From Acidobacteriota bacterium (GTDB lineage Bacteria; Acidobacteriota; Terriglobia; Terriglobales; Acidobacteriaceae), in the NCBI GenBank assembly GCA_021801945.1, contig JAKABE010000189.1, positions 1 to 6,562 of the forward strand: 6,562 nt of DNA. Direction: 5' to 3'. Every line of letters starts with the position of its first letter. Positions within the stretch are counted from its first letter, which is position 1. The notes under the pieces were generated by a model. That model ran no database searches and was not told where the DNA came from. It saw only the letters and a program-made list of their open reading frames with translations. Shown here one piece after another: positions 1-6,160 of this stretch. A program made the position numbers and the translations under genes.

Positions 1-270
1 ACGCCGTTTGCCGCAGGACACGGCAAATGACGCTTGATCGAAGATCACCAGGTTGGCTCTTGCGCCCCCACTGGGCTGGTGGGATTGACGGGAATGCGTC
101 CCCAGGGTTGCGCCTCGCTTCAACCGGCGCTACCTTCCGTCGCTCCCCGGGGTGCGAGTACTGAGGCGTTCGCGGATGGATACCCGTCACTCTGCACCAT
201 GCCCATCGGCATTCAGCATTGCTGCAGAGTTTCTTGCAGGCTTCGAACTCGGGCCGTTAGCATACGCCGG
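1..270. repeat. Non-coding region with clustered short inverted repeats
   Basis: No reading frame here looks like a real protein; the open frames give composition-driven sequence without domains. The stretch is instead packed with small inverted repeats: TTTGCCG at 7-13 with CGGCAAA at 21-27; TGATC at 35-39 with GATCA at 43-47; CCCAC at 67-71 with GTGGG at 79-83; GGTTG at 106-110 with CAACC at 121-125; an imperfect palindrome at 141-156 centred on CCCCGGGG; and ATGCC at 199-203 with GGCAT at 208-212. The density and the pattern around 98-156 resemble, from memory, degenerate dispersed repeats of acidobacterial and planctomycete genomes. That resemblance is an inference and was not searched. 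Confidence 0.4.
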
Positions 271-306
271 CTCTTATGGGCACGGCTTTCGCCGTGCCCA
301 TAAGAG
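271..306. repeat. Perfect 16-bp inverted repeat with TTTC loop (REP-like hairpin)
   Basis: The left arm CTCTTATGGGCACGGC (271-286) is exactly complementary to the right arm GCCGTGCCCATAAGAG (291-306), separated by TTTC (287-290). It lies 62 bases beyond the stop of the minus-strand hydrolase gene, so it could end that transcript or protect its 3' end. Neither strand has a T-run directly after the stem, so a classic intrinsic terminator is not supported. A dispersed REP-like palindrome is the alternative. Confidence 0.75.
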
Positions 307-368
307 GTACAGAATCAGCAGAGCGTTGAGAGACGTTTTTCAAGCTTTCGGATTTTCACCACAGGCCG

Positions 369-1652
369 CTAGCGTACAGCAGCTTGTTCTTCGGCCTCAT
401 GCGCGTCGCGGGAAGCGTCGCTCGGCTGCGCCGCCTCTTTTCCCCGCAACTCCTTGAAGGCGCGGTAGACGAACCAGCCCATATGCCAGCCGTCGAGGAA
501 TTTGTAGGGAGTTTCGCCGGTGGTGTAGTGGCCGCAAGGCAGCGCGTGCGGCTCAAAGCGCACGCCGTAACACCGAAAGGCCTCGATTACCTCAAGCGAG
601 TACTGCTTGGGAAAGGTGAGGTCGTAGTTGGCGTAGACGAGGAGCACGTTTTTGCCCGCGCCGTTGGCCTCCCGGCTCATGAATTTTTCGTAGTAGTTCA
701 CCGGGCTGATGCCCGCCCACAGCGTGCGCAGCCGCTCCCGCGTGAGTCCCGCCTCTTCCACGGCCTGGCGGATGTGGCGCGTACTCTGGCCGGCCCACAC
801 CACATCCCCGAAAGCTGTGGACGCATGGTTGAAGGCGTTCACGCGGAGGCGCGCATCGTGGGCGCTGGCCAAAAATGCATAGCACGACCCCAGGCTCGTA
901 CCCAGCACGCCGAAGTGCTCGTAACCCTGTTCCTCCAGCCAATCCAGGCAGCAACGAATATCCACCACTGCCTGGCGGCAAGCGGAAATCGTGCGTCCGA
1001 TGTTGGCGCTCACCGCGTAGTCGGAGCGCTCCAACTCCGCGGGACGGCGAATATCGTGGTAGGGCTTGGAGAGCCGCAGCGCGGAGATCCCCATGCCGTT
1101 GAATATCCTGCACAGCACGTTGTGACTAAAACCGTCCGCGTTCCACTGGGGCAGAACTACGATGGCCTGCTTGGGCCGCGCGCGGTCTTTGTGCGCGGGC
1201 GCAGGATACCAGCGCGCGTTCACCAGGTCGTTCTCCGGGTAGGGCGTCCGCTCCGGAGAGGTGAAACGCAAATACTGCGCCTTCGCCAGCTTGCCGTCCG
1301 CTGCCTGTTGACGTATAGCCGCATCTTTTGCCAGGGTCTCCGGCCGCACGTTGGTGGGAAACAGTCGCGGATAGCGTTCTTCCAGCCGGAAGTCCGTGGG
1401 CCGGCGGTAGCCGAAGAATTTGTCGCTGTGCCGAATGAGGAGCTGGTTGATGCGCGCCATGGAGGCTTCGGCTGCCGCATCATCCCGTAATACCTCCGCG
1501 CCGGGAACGAGCGCCTCGAAGCCGTTGGCCTCAAGAAAAGGCGCAATCCACTCAAAGCCCCACTCCAGCGGGCGCACGACGCGATTCTCGTCGCGCGTCG
1601 TCAGCCGCGTCTCCCACTCGAACATCCAGCGCGCGTACCAGTCTCCGAGCAT
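369..1652 (-). CDS. Alpha/beta hydrolase, ABHD18-like (427 aa)
   Basis: This is a probable serine hydrolase of the alpha/beta fold with unknown substrate. The nucleophile elbow is GTSLG at residues 251-255 (Ser253). The acid is probably Asp344, after a hydrophobic strand (VLLVYANYD), and the base His375 in LPCGHYTTGE, so the triad is complete and correctly ordered. The first fold strand begins near residue 162 (QAIVVLPQW), and the segment around 195-204 (SKPYHDIRRP) plus the LDWLEEQGY helix before the nucleophile recall the ABHD18/DUF2048 group; this family call is from memory. About 150 N-terminal residues precede the fold and may form a separate cap or docking part. The tail after residue 405 is charged and low in complexity. 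There is no signal peptide, so a cytoplasmic location is expected. The ATG follows a weak GGA seven to eight bases upstream. The gene is divergent from nadD and appears monocistronic. Confidence 0.85.
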   Translation of the reverse strand: MLGDWYARWMFEWETRLTTRDENRVVRPLEWGFEWIAPFLEANGFEALVPGAEVLRDDAAAEASMARINQLLIRHSDKFFGYRRPTDFRLEERYPRLFPTNVRPETLAKDAAIRQQAADGKLAKAQYLRFTSPERTPYPENDLVNARWYPAPAHKDRARPKQAIVVLPQWNADGFSHNVLCRIFNGMGISALRLSKPYHDIRRPAELERSDYAVSANIGRTISACRQAVVDIRCCLDWLEEQGYEHFGVLGTSLGSCYAFLASAHDARLRVNAFNHASTAFGDVVWAGQSTRHIRQAVEEAGLTRERLRTLWAGISPVNYYEKFMSREANGAGKNVLLVYANYDLTFPKQYSLEVIEAFRCYGVRFEPHALPCGHYTTGETPYKFLDGWHMGWFVYRAFKELRGKEAAQPSDASRDAHEAEEQAAVR

Positions 1653-1863
1653 AGTTTCCGTCTACAGTGGCTCCCAAGTTACTTGGATGCGAAAGCACTC
1701 CCGCCCATCCGTATCCGTGGCGGACGCGAATCTTGCGAGCATTACAAAAGCTCTGGAACAATCTTAAGTTTATCAGCGTAGTGTCCCACCGCTGTTGCGC
1801 GCGAGGTCTCGCCGGCCTTCGCGCCAGCGCTCCCGGCCCGCCCCTTCAAGGTAGGATGATCCC
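1653..1863. promoter_or_regulatory. Divergent intergenic region between hydrolase and nadD
   Basis: This 211-bp gap separates two genes transcribed away from each other, so it must hold at least one promoter for each. An AT-rich pocket at about 1741-1775 is the likeliest place in otherwise GC-rich sequence. A poor plus-strand candidate is TTACAA (1742-1747) with TTAAGT (1764-1769), spacing 16. No strong -35/-10 pair is visible on either strand. TAGGA (1852-1856) is the probable ribosome binding sequence for nadD. Confidence 0.4.
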
Positions 1864-2664
1864 ATGAGCCAGGCCTATTGCGCCGGCCGCCGCATCGCAT
1901 TCTTCGGCGGCAGCTTCGACCCGCCCCATTGGGGCCATCTGGCCGTGGCGCGCGCCGCCTTCGCGGCCCTCAACCTGGAGACCGTGCTTTTTGCCCCGGT
2001 AGGTGCACAGCCGCTCAAAGCAGCCGGCGCCACCGCGGGCTTCCAAGATCGCGTAGCCATGACGCGGCTAGCCATTGCCGGGGAGCCGGGCTTTGACCTT
2101 TCGCTTGCCGATGCACCCAAACCCTCCGGCAACCCCAACTTCACCATCGAGACCCTGCTCCATCTCCGCGCCGAACTAGGACCGGACTGCGCCCTGTTTT
2201 GCCTGATGGGAGCCGACTCATTTTTCAACCTGAAGAACTGGCATCGCTCCCCAGAGATTCCTTTTGTCGCCTCCTTCATCGTTGCATCGAGGCCCGGTCA
2301 GCCGTTGGGCGAAAGCGTTGCCGGTCTGCAAGCTGCATTGCCGGCGGGATTATTGCTGGAATCCGCGCCCCAGCTTCGACCGGAGAAAGCTAAGATCCGG
2401 CCCAGCATCAAAGAATCCGGTCACAGTGAATGCGACACCACCAAATCCGGCATCGATGTGCGCGCCTTCCTTGTGGTGAATTCCGTCGGAGACCGCGCGC
2501 CGCTTTATCTCCTCCCGGGCCTGAATGTGGAGGTCAGCGCCTCCGCGATTCGCGAGGCCATCCGGGCTCGGGCCAGTGGCGCTCCGGCAGGGCTGGTTGC
2601 GTTGGCCGATCTGTTGCCTGCCGCTGTTCGCGATTACATCGTCCACCACAACCTGTATCGCTAG
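1864..2664 (+). CDS. nadD: Nicotinate-nucleotide adenylyltransferase NadD with insertion (266 aa)
   Basis: NadD transfers the AMP part of ATP to nicotinate mononucleotide, giving deamido-NAD for NAD synthesis in the cytoplasm. The nucleotidyltransferase signature is clear: GGSFDPPHWGH at residues 15-25, with the two catalytic histidines at 22 and 25. PLK (50-52), NPNFTIETL (90-98), GADSFFNLKNWH (116-127) and RPG (143-145) match the nicotinate-site and core segments. The C-terminal ATP-binding motif is SASAIREAI (225-233), and the end HHNLYR is typical. Most NadD proteins are about 190-220 residues; the excess lies between about 168 and 214, just before the LYLLPGLNVEVSA strand. The insert is polar and Lys/Ser rich. 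The ATG is preceded by TAGGA at a normal distance. The usual partner rsfS is not downstream; tatA follows after 128 bp. Identification is firm; the role of the insert is unknown. Confidence 0.96.
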   Translation: MSQAYCAGRRIAFFGGSFDPPHWGHLAVARAAFAALNLETVLFAPVGAQPLKAAGATAGFQDRVAMTRLAIAGEPGFDLSLADAPKPSGNPNFTIETLLHLRAELGPDCALFCLMGADSFFNLKNWHRSPEIPFVASFIVASRPGQPLGESVAGLQAALPAGLLLESAPQLRPEKAKIRPSIKESGHSECDTTKSGIDVRAFLVVNSVGDRAPLYLLPGLNVEVSASAIREAIRARASGAPAGLVALADLLPAAVRDYIVHHNLYR

Positions 2665-2792
2665 CGGCACCCGCTCGGCTTCGGGCTCAACTTGCGCTGG
2701 AAAAGACGAATCCTGTGCCGAGAGAGGCTTCTGTGCGACAATAAAACTTGGTTGTGTGCGCCGGTAGAGTGCGGCGCGCGGAGGATATAGCA
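2665..2792 (+). promoter_or_regulatory. nadD-tatA intergenic region with weak promoter candidate
   Basis: The 128-bp gap is long enough for a separate tatA promoter. The best -10-like element is GACAAT at 2737-2742, inside an AT-rich run (to about 2748). A -35 at 17-bp spacing would be TGTGCC (2714-2719), which matches consensus poorly. No T-tailed hairpin follows the nadD stop, so read-through from nadD is also possible. Confidence 0.25.
2780..2784 (+). promoter_or_regulatory. Shine-Dalgarno sequence fixing the tatA start
   Basis: GGAGG at 2780-2784 stands eight bases before the ATG at 2793. It chooses this start over an in-frame upstream ATG at 2748, which would add 15 residues (ending AEDIA) that do not fit a TatA N-terminus. 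Confidence 0.8.
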
Positions 2793-3023
2793 ATGGGCGA
2801 CATGCTTCAGCCGTGGCATCTGATTGTACTGGCCGTCGTGGCATTTCTATTGTTTGGCGCCAAGCGGCTGCCGGAGTTGGGCAAGGGTTTGGGGGAGGGA
2901 TTGAAGGGGTTCCGCGAAGGGATCCGCGGTATTAACGATCCGCCCGCCCCGCATCCCAACACCCAGCAGAATGCGGCGTCCACACCCCCGAGTTCCACGC
3001 CGGCAGGACAAAACAAGGCGTAA
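2793..3023 (+). CDS. tatA: TatA-family twin-arginine translocase subunit (76 aa)
   Basis: TatA proteins assemble in the inner membrane to form the pore through which TatC passes folded proteins bearing twin-arginine signals. The sequence shows the standard plan: a short N-terminal part, a single transmembrane helix at about residues 9-22 ending in the conserved FG (21-22), a hinge, then an amphipathic helix starting AKRLPELGKGLGEG (23-36) and running to about 47. The tail from 50 onward is disordered and rich in Pro, Ser, Asn and Gln. The length and the LPELGKGLG pattern favour TatA over TatB, which is usually longer with a Glu at the start of the membrane helix. No tatB or tatC is nearby, so the partner genes must lie elsewhere. 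The gene stands 128 bp after nadD and converges with a VWA gene. The start is set by GGAGG eight bases upstream. Confidence 0.93.
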   Translation: MGDMLQPWHLIVLAVVAFLLFGAKRLPELGKGLGEGLKGFREGIRGINDPPAPHPNTQQNAASTPPSSTPAGQNKA

Positions 3024-3263
3024 CCGGGGCCTTGCGAGCGGCAGGCTGAGCTCTATCGAAGATCAGGCTGAGTGCAGCGCCGCGTCTGCATCAAATATTC
3101 AGAGAGGATCAAGGCCTGTGCCGCGGCACAGGCCTTTGTGCATTCACAAGCTCCCAATCTTCTTGGGCTGGGAACACCAGTTTCGCCCCAGCGTATCGCT
3201 TCTTTGACCAGAAAAATCACCCCGACTGATGCCGGATTTGACTCGACGAACTGTAGAGTCGCT
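3024..3263. other. Convergent intergenic region (tatA / VWA gene)
   Basis: These 240 bases separate the stops of two convergent genes. They contain the 26-nt palindrome annotated separately and two lesser inverted repeats: GCTGGG (3167-3172) with CCCAGC (3187-3192), and GACTC (3240-3244) with GAGTC (3256-3260), the latter just beyond the VWA stop. No open frame here resembles a protein. Confidence 0.55.
3111..3136. terminator. 26-nt perfect palindrome, possible bidirectional terminator
   Basis: AAGGCCTGTGCCG (3111-3123) is followed immediately by its exact reverse complement (3124-3136). As RNA this gives an 11-bp GC-rich stem with a CGCG loop on either strand. Its place between two convergent stops, 87 bases after tatA and 127 bases after the minus-strand VWA gene, suits a shared terminator. 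The T-run is poor: on the plus strand only CCTTTGTG follows, and on the minus strand none. Termination without a U-tract, or a protein-binding or transcript-end-protecting role, remain possible. Confidence 0.5.
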
Positions 3264-4574
3264 CTAGCGGTAATCCTGCGCTGAGGGGTAATAGCCTGTC
3301 TTGGCGATGACCTCCAGGTTGGGCCTATCCACCAGCACCGTGATCTTGCGGTACTTACCATCGTAGATCGACTCATGGCTGATGTAACCCAAGGTGTACT
3401 GGTTGCGGGCTTCATCGGCGATCTTCGCGTAACTCTTCTCGATGCCGTTGACGCCGCGTTCAGTGTCTAGGTCGCCACCTGTGGCAGCGGTGTACTTATA
3501 GAGGATGTTGTCGTACATCGTGAAGGGCAGGTGTAAGCGGTTGATCCAACCCACGCCCCATTGGGCGGAACTACCCACCAGGGTGCCGTAGACCGCGATC
3601 TTGTTGGTTTGCAAGTATTGCACCACTTGGCGCCACGTTGCCTTGCTGCCATACTCCTTGCCGTCAGAGATGACGTAGATAACGCGCCGGAAGTCCTTGG
3701 GACGGCTCGAAAGCGCTTTGGCGGCAGCCAGGATGGCGTCGTTCAGGGTGTGAATCTCCTTGGGAATGGTGATAAAGGTATCGTTGCCTGCCGAACGGCC
3801 GGGCTGGATGTTCGGATCGACGCAGTTCCCGTTGCTGTATATGGGGCATCCGGCCATGGGACCCGTGTTGAAAGGAACCATCGCGTCAGTGCCGACCGAC
3901 TGGGCCAGAGACAACACGGCGGGCAGGCGGGCACTCTGGGCGCCGGTGAAGCCGGTCCACTCTTTGGTGCCGTTGCCATAAGTAAAGACCGCGGCTTCGT
4001 CATAGGGGGTTAGCGCGCCCTGGATAGCGCCCAGGGAGTTGTTGACCTCCGCCATGATGTTCGAGGGCAGGCTCTGGTCGATTACGAAGGCGATGGCAAG
4101 TGGAGCCGGATCAACGCTGAAGACGCGCAGGGGCTCCAACGTGTTGTTCTCGTAGACCCTGAAATCGCGCCATGTGAGGCCGGCGACTGGGCTTCCGTGC
4201 GAGTCCTTGACGGTGACCGGAACCTCGACGAAGTTCACGTTGACGACAAACTGGGCAACTGCTCCCGAGCCTTCTGCAGGAGGCGTGCTCTGCACGGGAC
4301 TGCTTGGCTGGCTAGGGGGCGCCGAGGCCTTAGGCTCAGGTGGAGGAGGCGGTGTGGTCGCCGGCTGCGAGGCTGTGGAAGAAGAGGAACTCGCCGTCGG
4401 GGCGCTAGCGCCCTGGCCGGGAGTAATAGGTCCTGCCACGTCGGCCAGCGGCGGGGCGGCGCGGGGCGTAGGAGCATTGGGCACGGAGGATGGCTGTTGT
4501 CCCTTAACCGCCGCGGTTGCATTCAGGCTGACGCCAAGAAGCGCCGCCACCATTACCCACGCACCGTACCTCAC
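3264..4574 (-). CDS. Secreted VWA-domain protein, acidobacterial type, degenerate MIDAS (436 aa)
   Basis: This is a member of the VWFA-related acidobacterial family (TIGR03436-like), whose function is unknown; adhesion or protein-protein interaction outside the cytoplasm is the usual inference for VWA domains. Residues 1-22 form a Sec-type signal peptide, with cleavage likely around ATAA (19-22). A Pro/Ser/Ala-rich linker spans about 28-105. A beta-rich segment (108-144, VNVNFVEVPVTVKDSHG) precedes the VWA domain at about 157-335. The metal site is altered: DQSLP at 166-170 replaces DxSxS, though Thr276 in the TLND motif and Asp304 in SDG are kept. Cys243 and Cys251 could pair. The family tail is RNQYTLGYISHES through TGYY (390-429). 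The start is GTG, backed by AAAGGA about six bases upstream. It is divergent from a paralogue. Confidence 0.88.
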   Translation of the reverse strand: MRYGAWVMVAALLGVSLNATAAVKGQQPSSVPNAPTPRAAPPLADVAGPITPGQGASAPTASSSSSTASQPATTPPPPPEPKASAPPSQPSSPVQSTPPAEGSGAVAQFVVNVNFVEVPVTVKDSHGSPVAGLTWRDFRVYENNTLEPLRVFSVDPAPLAIAFVIDQSLPSNIMAEVNNSLGAIQGALTPYDEAAVFTYGNGTKEWTGFTGAQSARLPAVLSLAQSVGTDAMVPFNTGPMAGCPIYSNGNCVDPNIQPGRSAGNDTFITIPKEIHTLNDAILAAAKALSSRPKDFRRVIYVISDGKEYGSKATWRQVVQYLQTNKIAVYGTLVGSSAQWGVGWINRLHLPFTMYDNILYKYTAATGGDLDTERGVNGIEKSYAKIADEARNQYTLGYISHESIYDGKYRKITVLVDRPNLEVIAKTGYYPSAQDYR

Positions 4575-4768
4575 GAGAAATCCTTTCTCCCAGAGCTCCG
4601 CCCCTCAGCCCTGAACCGCCTGGGAGCACGTTGCGCACCGACCCGTATCAGGGCTGGGACACATCTTTTAGAGTATCAGACGCGTCAAAATGATCTAGGT
4701 TGCCCGCACCTACGGGAAGAGCTTCGAATATGCTTTCATAGGAGCAACGATCTCGTCTAATCGGAACC
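4575..4768. promoter_or_regulatory. Shared divergent control region of the two VWA genes
   Basis: The 194 bp lie between the starts of two divergent paralogues and should hold both promoters. For the minus gene, TTGACG (complement of 4683-4688) is a good -35 match, but no good -10 follows at 16-18 bp. For the plus gene, TTGCCC (4700-4705) is a weak -35 with AT-rich sequence around 4725-4740. A 9-bp inverted repeat, CAGCCCTGA (4606-4614) with TCAGGGCTG (4648-4656), would fold in the leader of the minus gene. AAAGGA (complement of about 4581-4586) is the minus gene's ribosome binding site. Confidence 0.55.
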
Positions 4769-5812
4769 ATGCGCATCGGATTCGGAATCACCGTACTTTT
4801 GCTAGCCCTACCGTGCCTCCCAGTGACCGGATGGGCCCAACTCGCGCCCTCGCCGGATGCCCCCCCGGTGAGCACAGCTCCGGCGGCGCCTCCGCAACAA
4901 CCGGTGGCCACTTTCAAGATGAATGTGAACCTGGTGGACGTGTTTTTCACCGTCAGGGACAAACATGGCGAGCTGGTGCCGCACTTGGCCGAGAACCAAT
5001 GCACGATTTCAGAAGACGGTGTGCCCCAAAAACTGAAGAGCTTTGTGGCGGAAACCAACTTGCCTCTGACCCTGGGCATTTTGCTGGACACCTCAGTCAG
5101 CCAGCAGCGGGTTCTGCCGCTGGAACAGCAGGCAGGAAGCGAGTTCCTGCGGCAAGTGCTGCGGCCGAAAGACGAAGCTTTTCTGCTCTCGTTCGATGTG
5201 AACGTGAATCTTTTACAGGACTACACAAACAGCGCCAATGAGTTGGCGCGGGCCATGAACAAGGCCCAGATCAACAGCGCGGGCGGGGGCGGCGCGGGAG
5301 GCATTCCCGGCCTCGGGGGAGGACCGGTTCCGGTGTACGGAGCGCCCAAGGGGACTCTGCTTTACGATGCAGTCTACCAGGCCGCCTTCGACAAAATGAG
5401 TGAGCAGACCGGGCGTAAAGCCATGATCATCCTGACCGATGGCGAGGACCAGGGCAGCGACCACACGATCATTGATGCCGTCAACGCTGCGCTCAAGAAC
5501 AACGTGATGATCTACGTGATCCTGATCGCCGACCGGGGATTTTACGGCGGTTTCGGGATGGGTTACAGCGGTTATTCCGCCGCAAAACGGTTGGCGGACC
5601 AGACCGGCGGCCGGCTGATCGACGTGGGCAACAACGGCGAAAAACTGCGTGAAGCCTTCGCGGAGATCGAAGACGAACTGCGTACCCAGTACCTTGCCAC
5701 CTATACCCCGATAGATACCAAGATGGACGGCACCTTCCGGCGGCTTTCAGTCGATTGCGGCAAGGGAATGAAGGTACAGGTGAAGAAGGGCTATTTCGCC
5801 CTGGCGCAGTAG
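4769..5812 (+). CDS. Secreted VWA-domain protein, acidobacterial type, intact MIDAS (347 aa)
   Basis: This is a second TIGR03436-like protein, function unknown, probably exported and binding partners through a metal-dependent VWA domain. Residues 1-23 are a Sec signal peptide with likely cleavage after GWA (21-23). A short Pro/Ala-rich linker (25-46) leads to the beta-rich segment FKMNVNLVDVFFTVRDKHG (49-67). The VWA domain runs from about 99 to 255 with a complete MIDAS: DTSVS (107-111), Thr196 in GTLLYD and Asp224 in TDGED. A Gly-rich loop (171-186) interrupts the domain before the MIDAS threonine, common in this family. The conserved tail is LRTQYLATYTP (304-314) through KKGYFA. Only GGAA (4763-4766) lies before the ATG, too close for an ideal ribosome site, but an in-frame TAG at 4739 with no other start codon between fixes the start. 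It has no Tat motif or lipobox. Confidence 0.92.
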   Translation: MRIGFGITVLLLALPCLPVTGWAQLAPSPDAPPVSTAPAAPPQQPVATFKMNVNLVDVFFTVRDKHGELVPHLAENQCTISEDGVPQKLKSFVAETNLPLTLGILLDTSVSQQRVLPLEQQAGSEFLRQVLRPKDEAFLLSFDVNVNLLQDYTNSANELARAMNKAQINSAGGGGAGGIPGLGGGPVPVYGAPKGTLLYDAVYQAAFDKMSEQTGRKAMIILTDGEDQGSDHTIIDAVNAALKNNVMIYVILIADRGFYGGFGMGYSGYSAAKRLADQTGGRLIDVGNNGEKLREAFAEIEDELRTQYLATYTPIDTKMDGTFRRLSVDCGKGMKVQVKKGYFALAQ

Positions 5813-6072
5813 TGCAGCTGCCCATTTGGCCGCGGCGATCCGGGCCGATTGGCGACTCACCGCCTTCCTCTCGTTATTCGCCAGCCCCTTTACGGCTAGA
5901 GTGCTAGCTTGTTCCTTGTGCGCCGGCCTACCGGGGCGTGATGCTGAGTGGTGAGGCCGCCGGGCCACTTCCGGAGTGCTCTCGGCAGCGAAAAAGAATG
6001 CCCACCGGCGTTCAGGGAAACAGAGGGTGGCCGGCGTTGTGACCGCAGAGTGATAATCCCCTCCGATTTCTG

Positions 6073-6125
6073 GTGTGCGGTTCGCAACCGCGGAGTTGCA
6101 GAGGCTCTGGCTGCGAACCGCACAC
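6073..6125. repeat. Perfect 14-bp inverted repeat enclosing nested hairpins
   Basis: GTGTGCGGTTCGCA (6073-6086) is exactly complementary to TGCGAACCGCACAC (6112-6125), with a 25-base spacer. Within it, CAGAG (6099-6103) pairs with CTCTG (6105-6109) across one base, too tight to form without opening pairs, and GCAAC (6084-6088) can pair with GTTGC (6095-6099), which competes with the inner end of the outer stem. This supports a strongly folded transcript or a mobile palindromic element. No transposase is present and no T-run follows. Confidence 0.6.
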
Positions 6126-6160
6126 GGCACTTCTCTCTCTACTGTCCGATTTTCAGGCAG

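Noticed and set aside
35..47. Shared 11-mer ATCGAAGATCA near 37 and 3055
   Set aside because: The flanking bases do not match and one such coincidence is expected in a window of this size, so no repeat is claimed.
34..457. Overlapping plus-strand frames near the left edge as small genes
   Set aside because: They read through hairpins and show no domain, and the second runs into the 3' end of the hydrolase gene on the other strand.
384..1490. Long open frame of 368 codons on the plus strand
   Set aside because: It is antisense to the hydrolase gene, whose catalytic motifs are clear. Its own translation has no recognisable domain and reflects GC-rich codon structure.
2350..2844. Minus-strand frame of 164 codons
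   Set aside because: It is antisense to nadD and the tatA start, both firmly identified; its translation has no protein-like features.
4197..4760. Plus-strand frame of 187 codons with Arg/Gly-rich product
   Set aside because: It is the antisense of the Pro/Ser/Ala linker of the VWA gene; the Arg/Gly richness is a by-product of that low-complexity coding sequence.
4769..4800. VWA proteins as substrates of the neighbouring TatA
   Set aside because: Both signal peptides have a single arginine near the start and no twin-arginine motif, so Sec export is more likely.
4769..4840. Lipoprotein signal (Cys16) in the plus-strand VWA protein
   Set aside because: The residues before the cysteine are ALP, which does not fit a lipobox; GWA at 21-23 is a better signal peptidase I site.
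5828..5846. Intrinsic terminator after the plus-strand VWA gene
   Set aside because: The stem has internal mismatches and no T-run follows.
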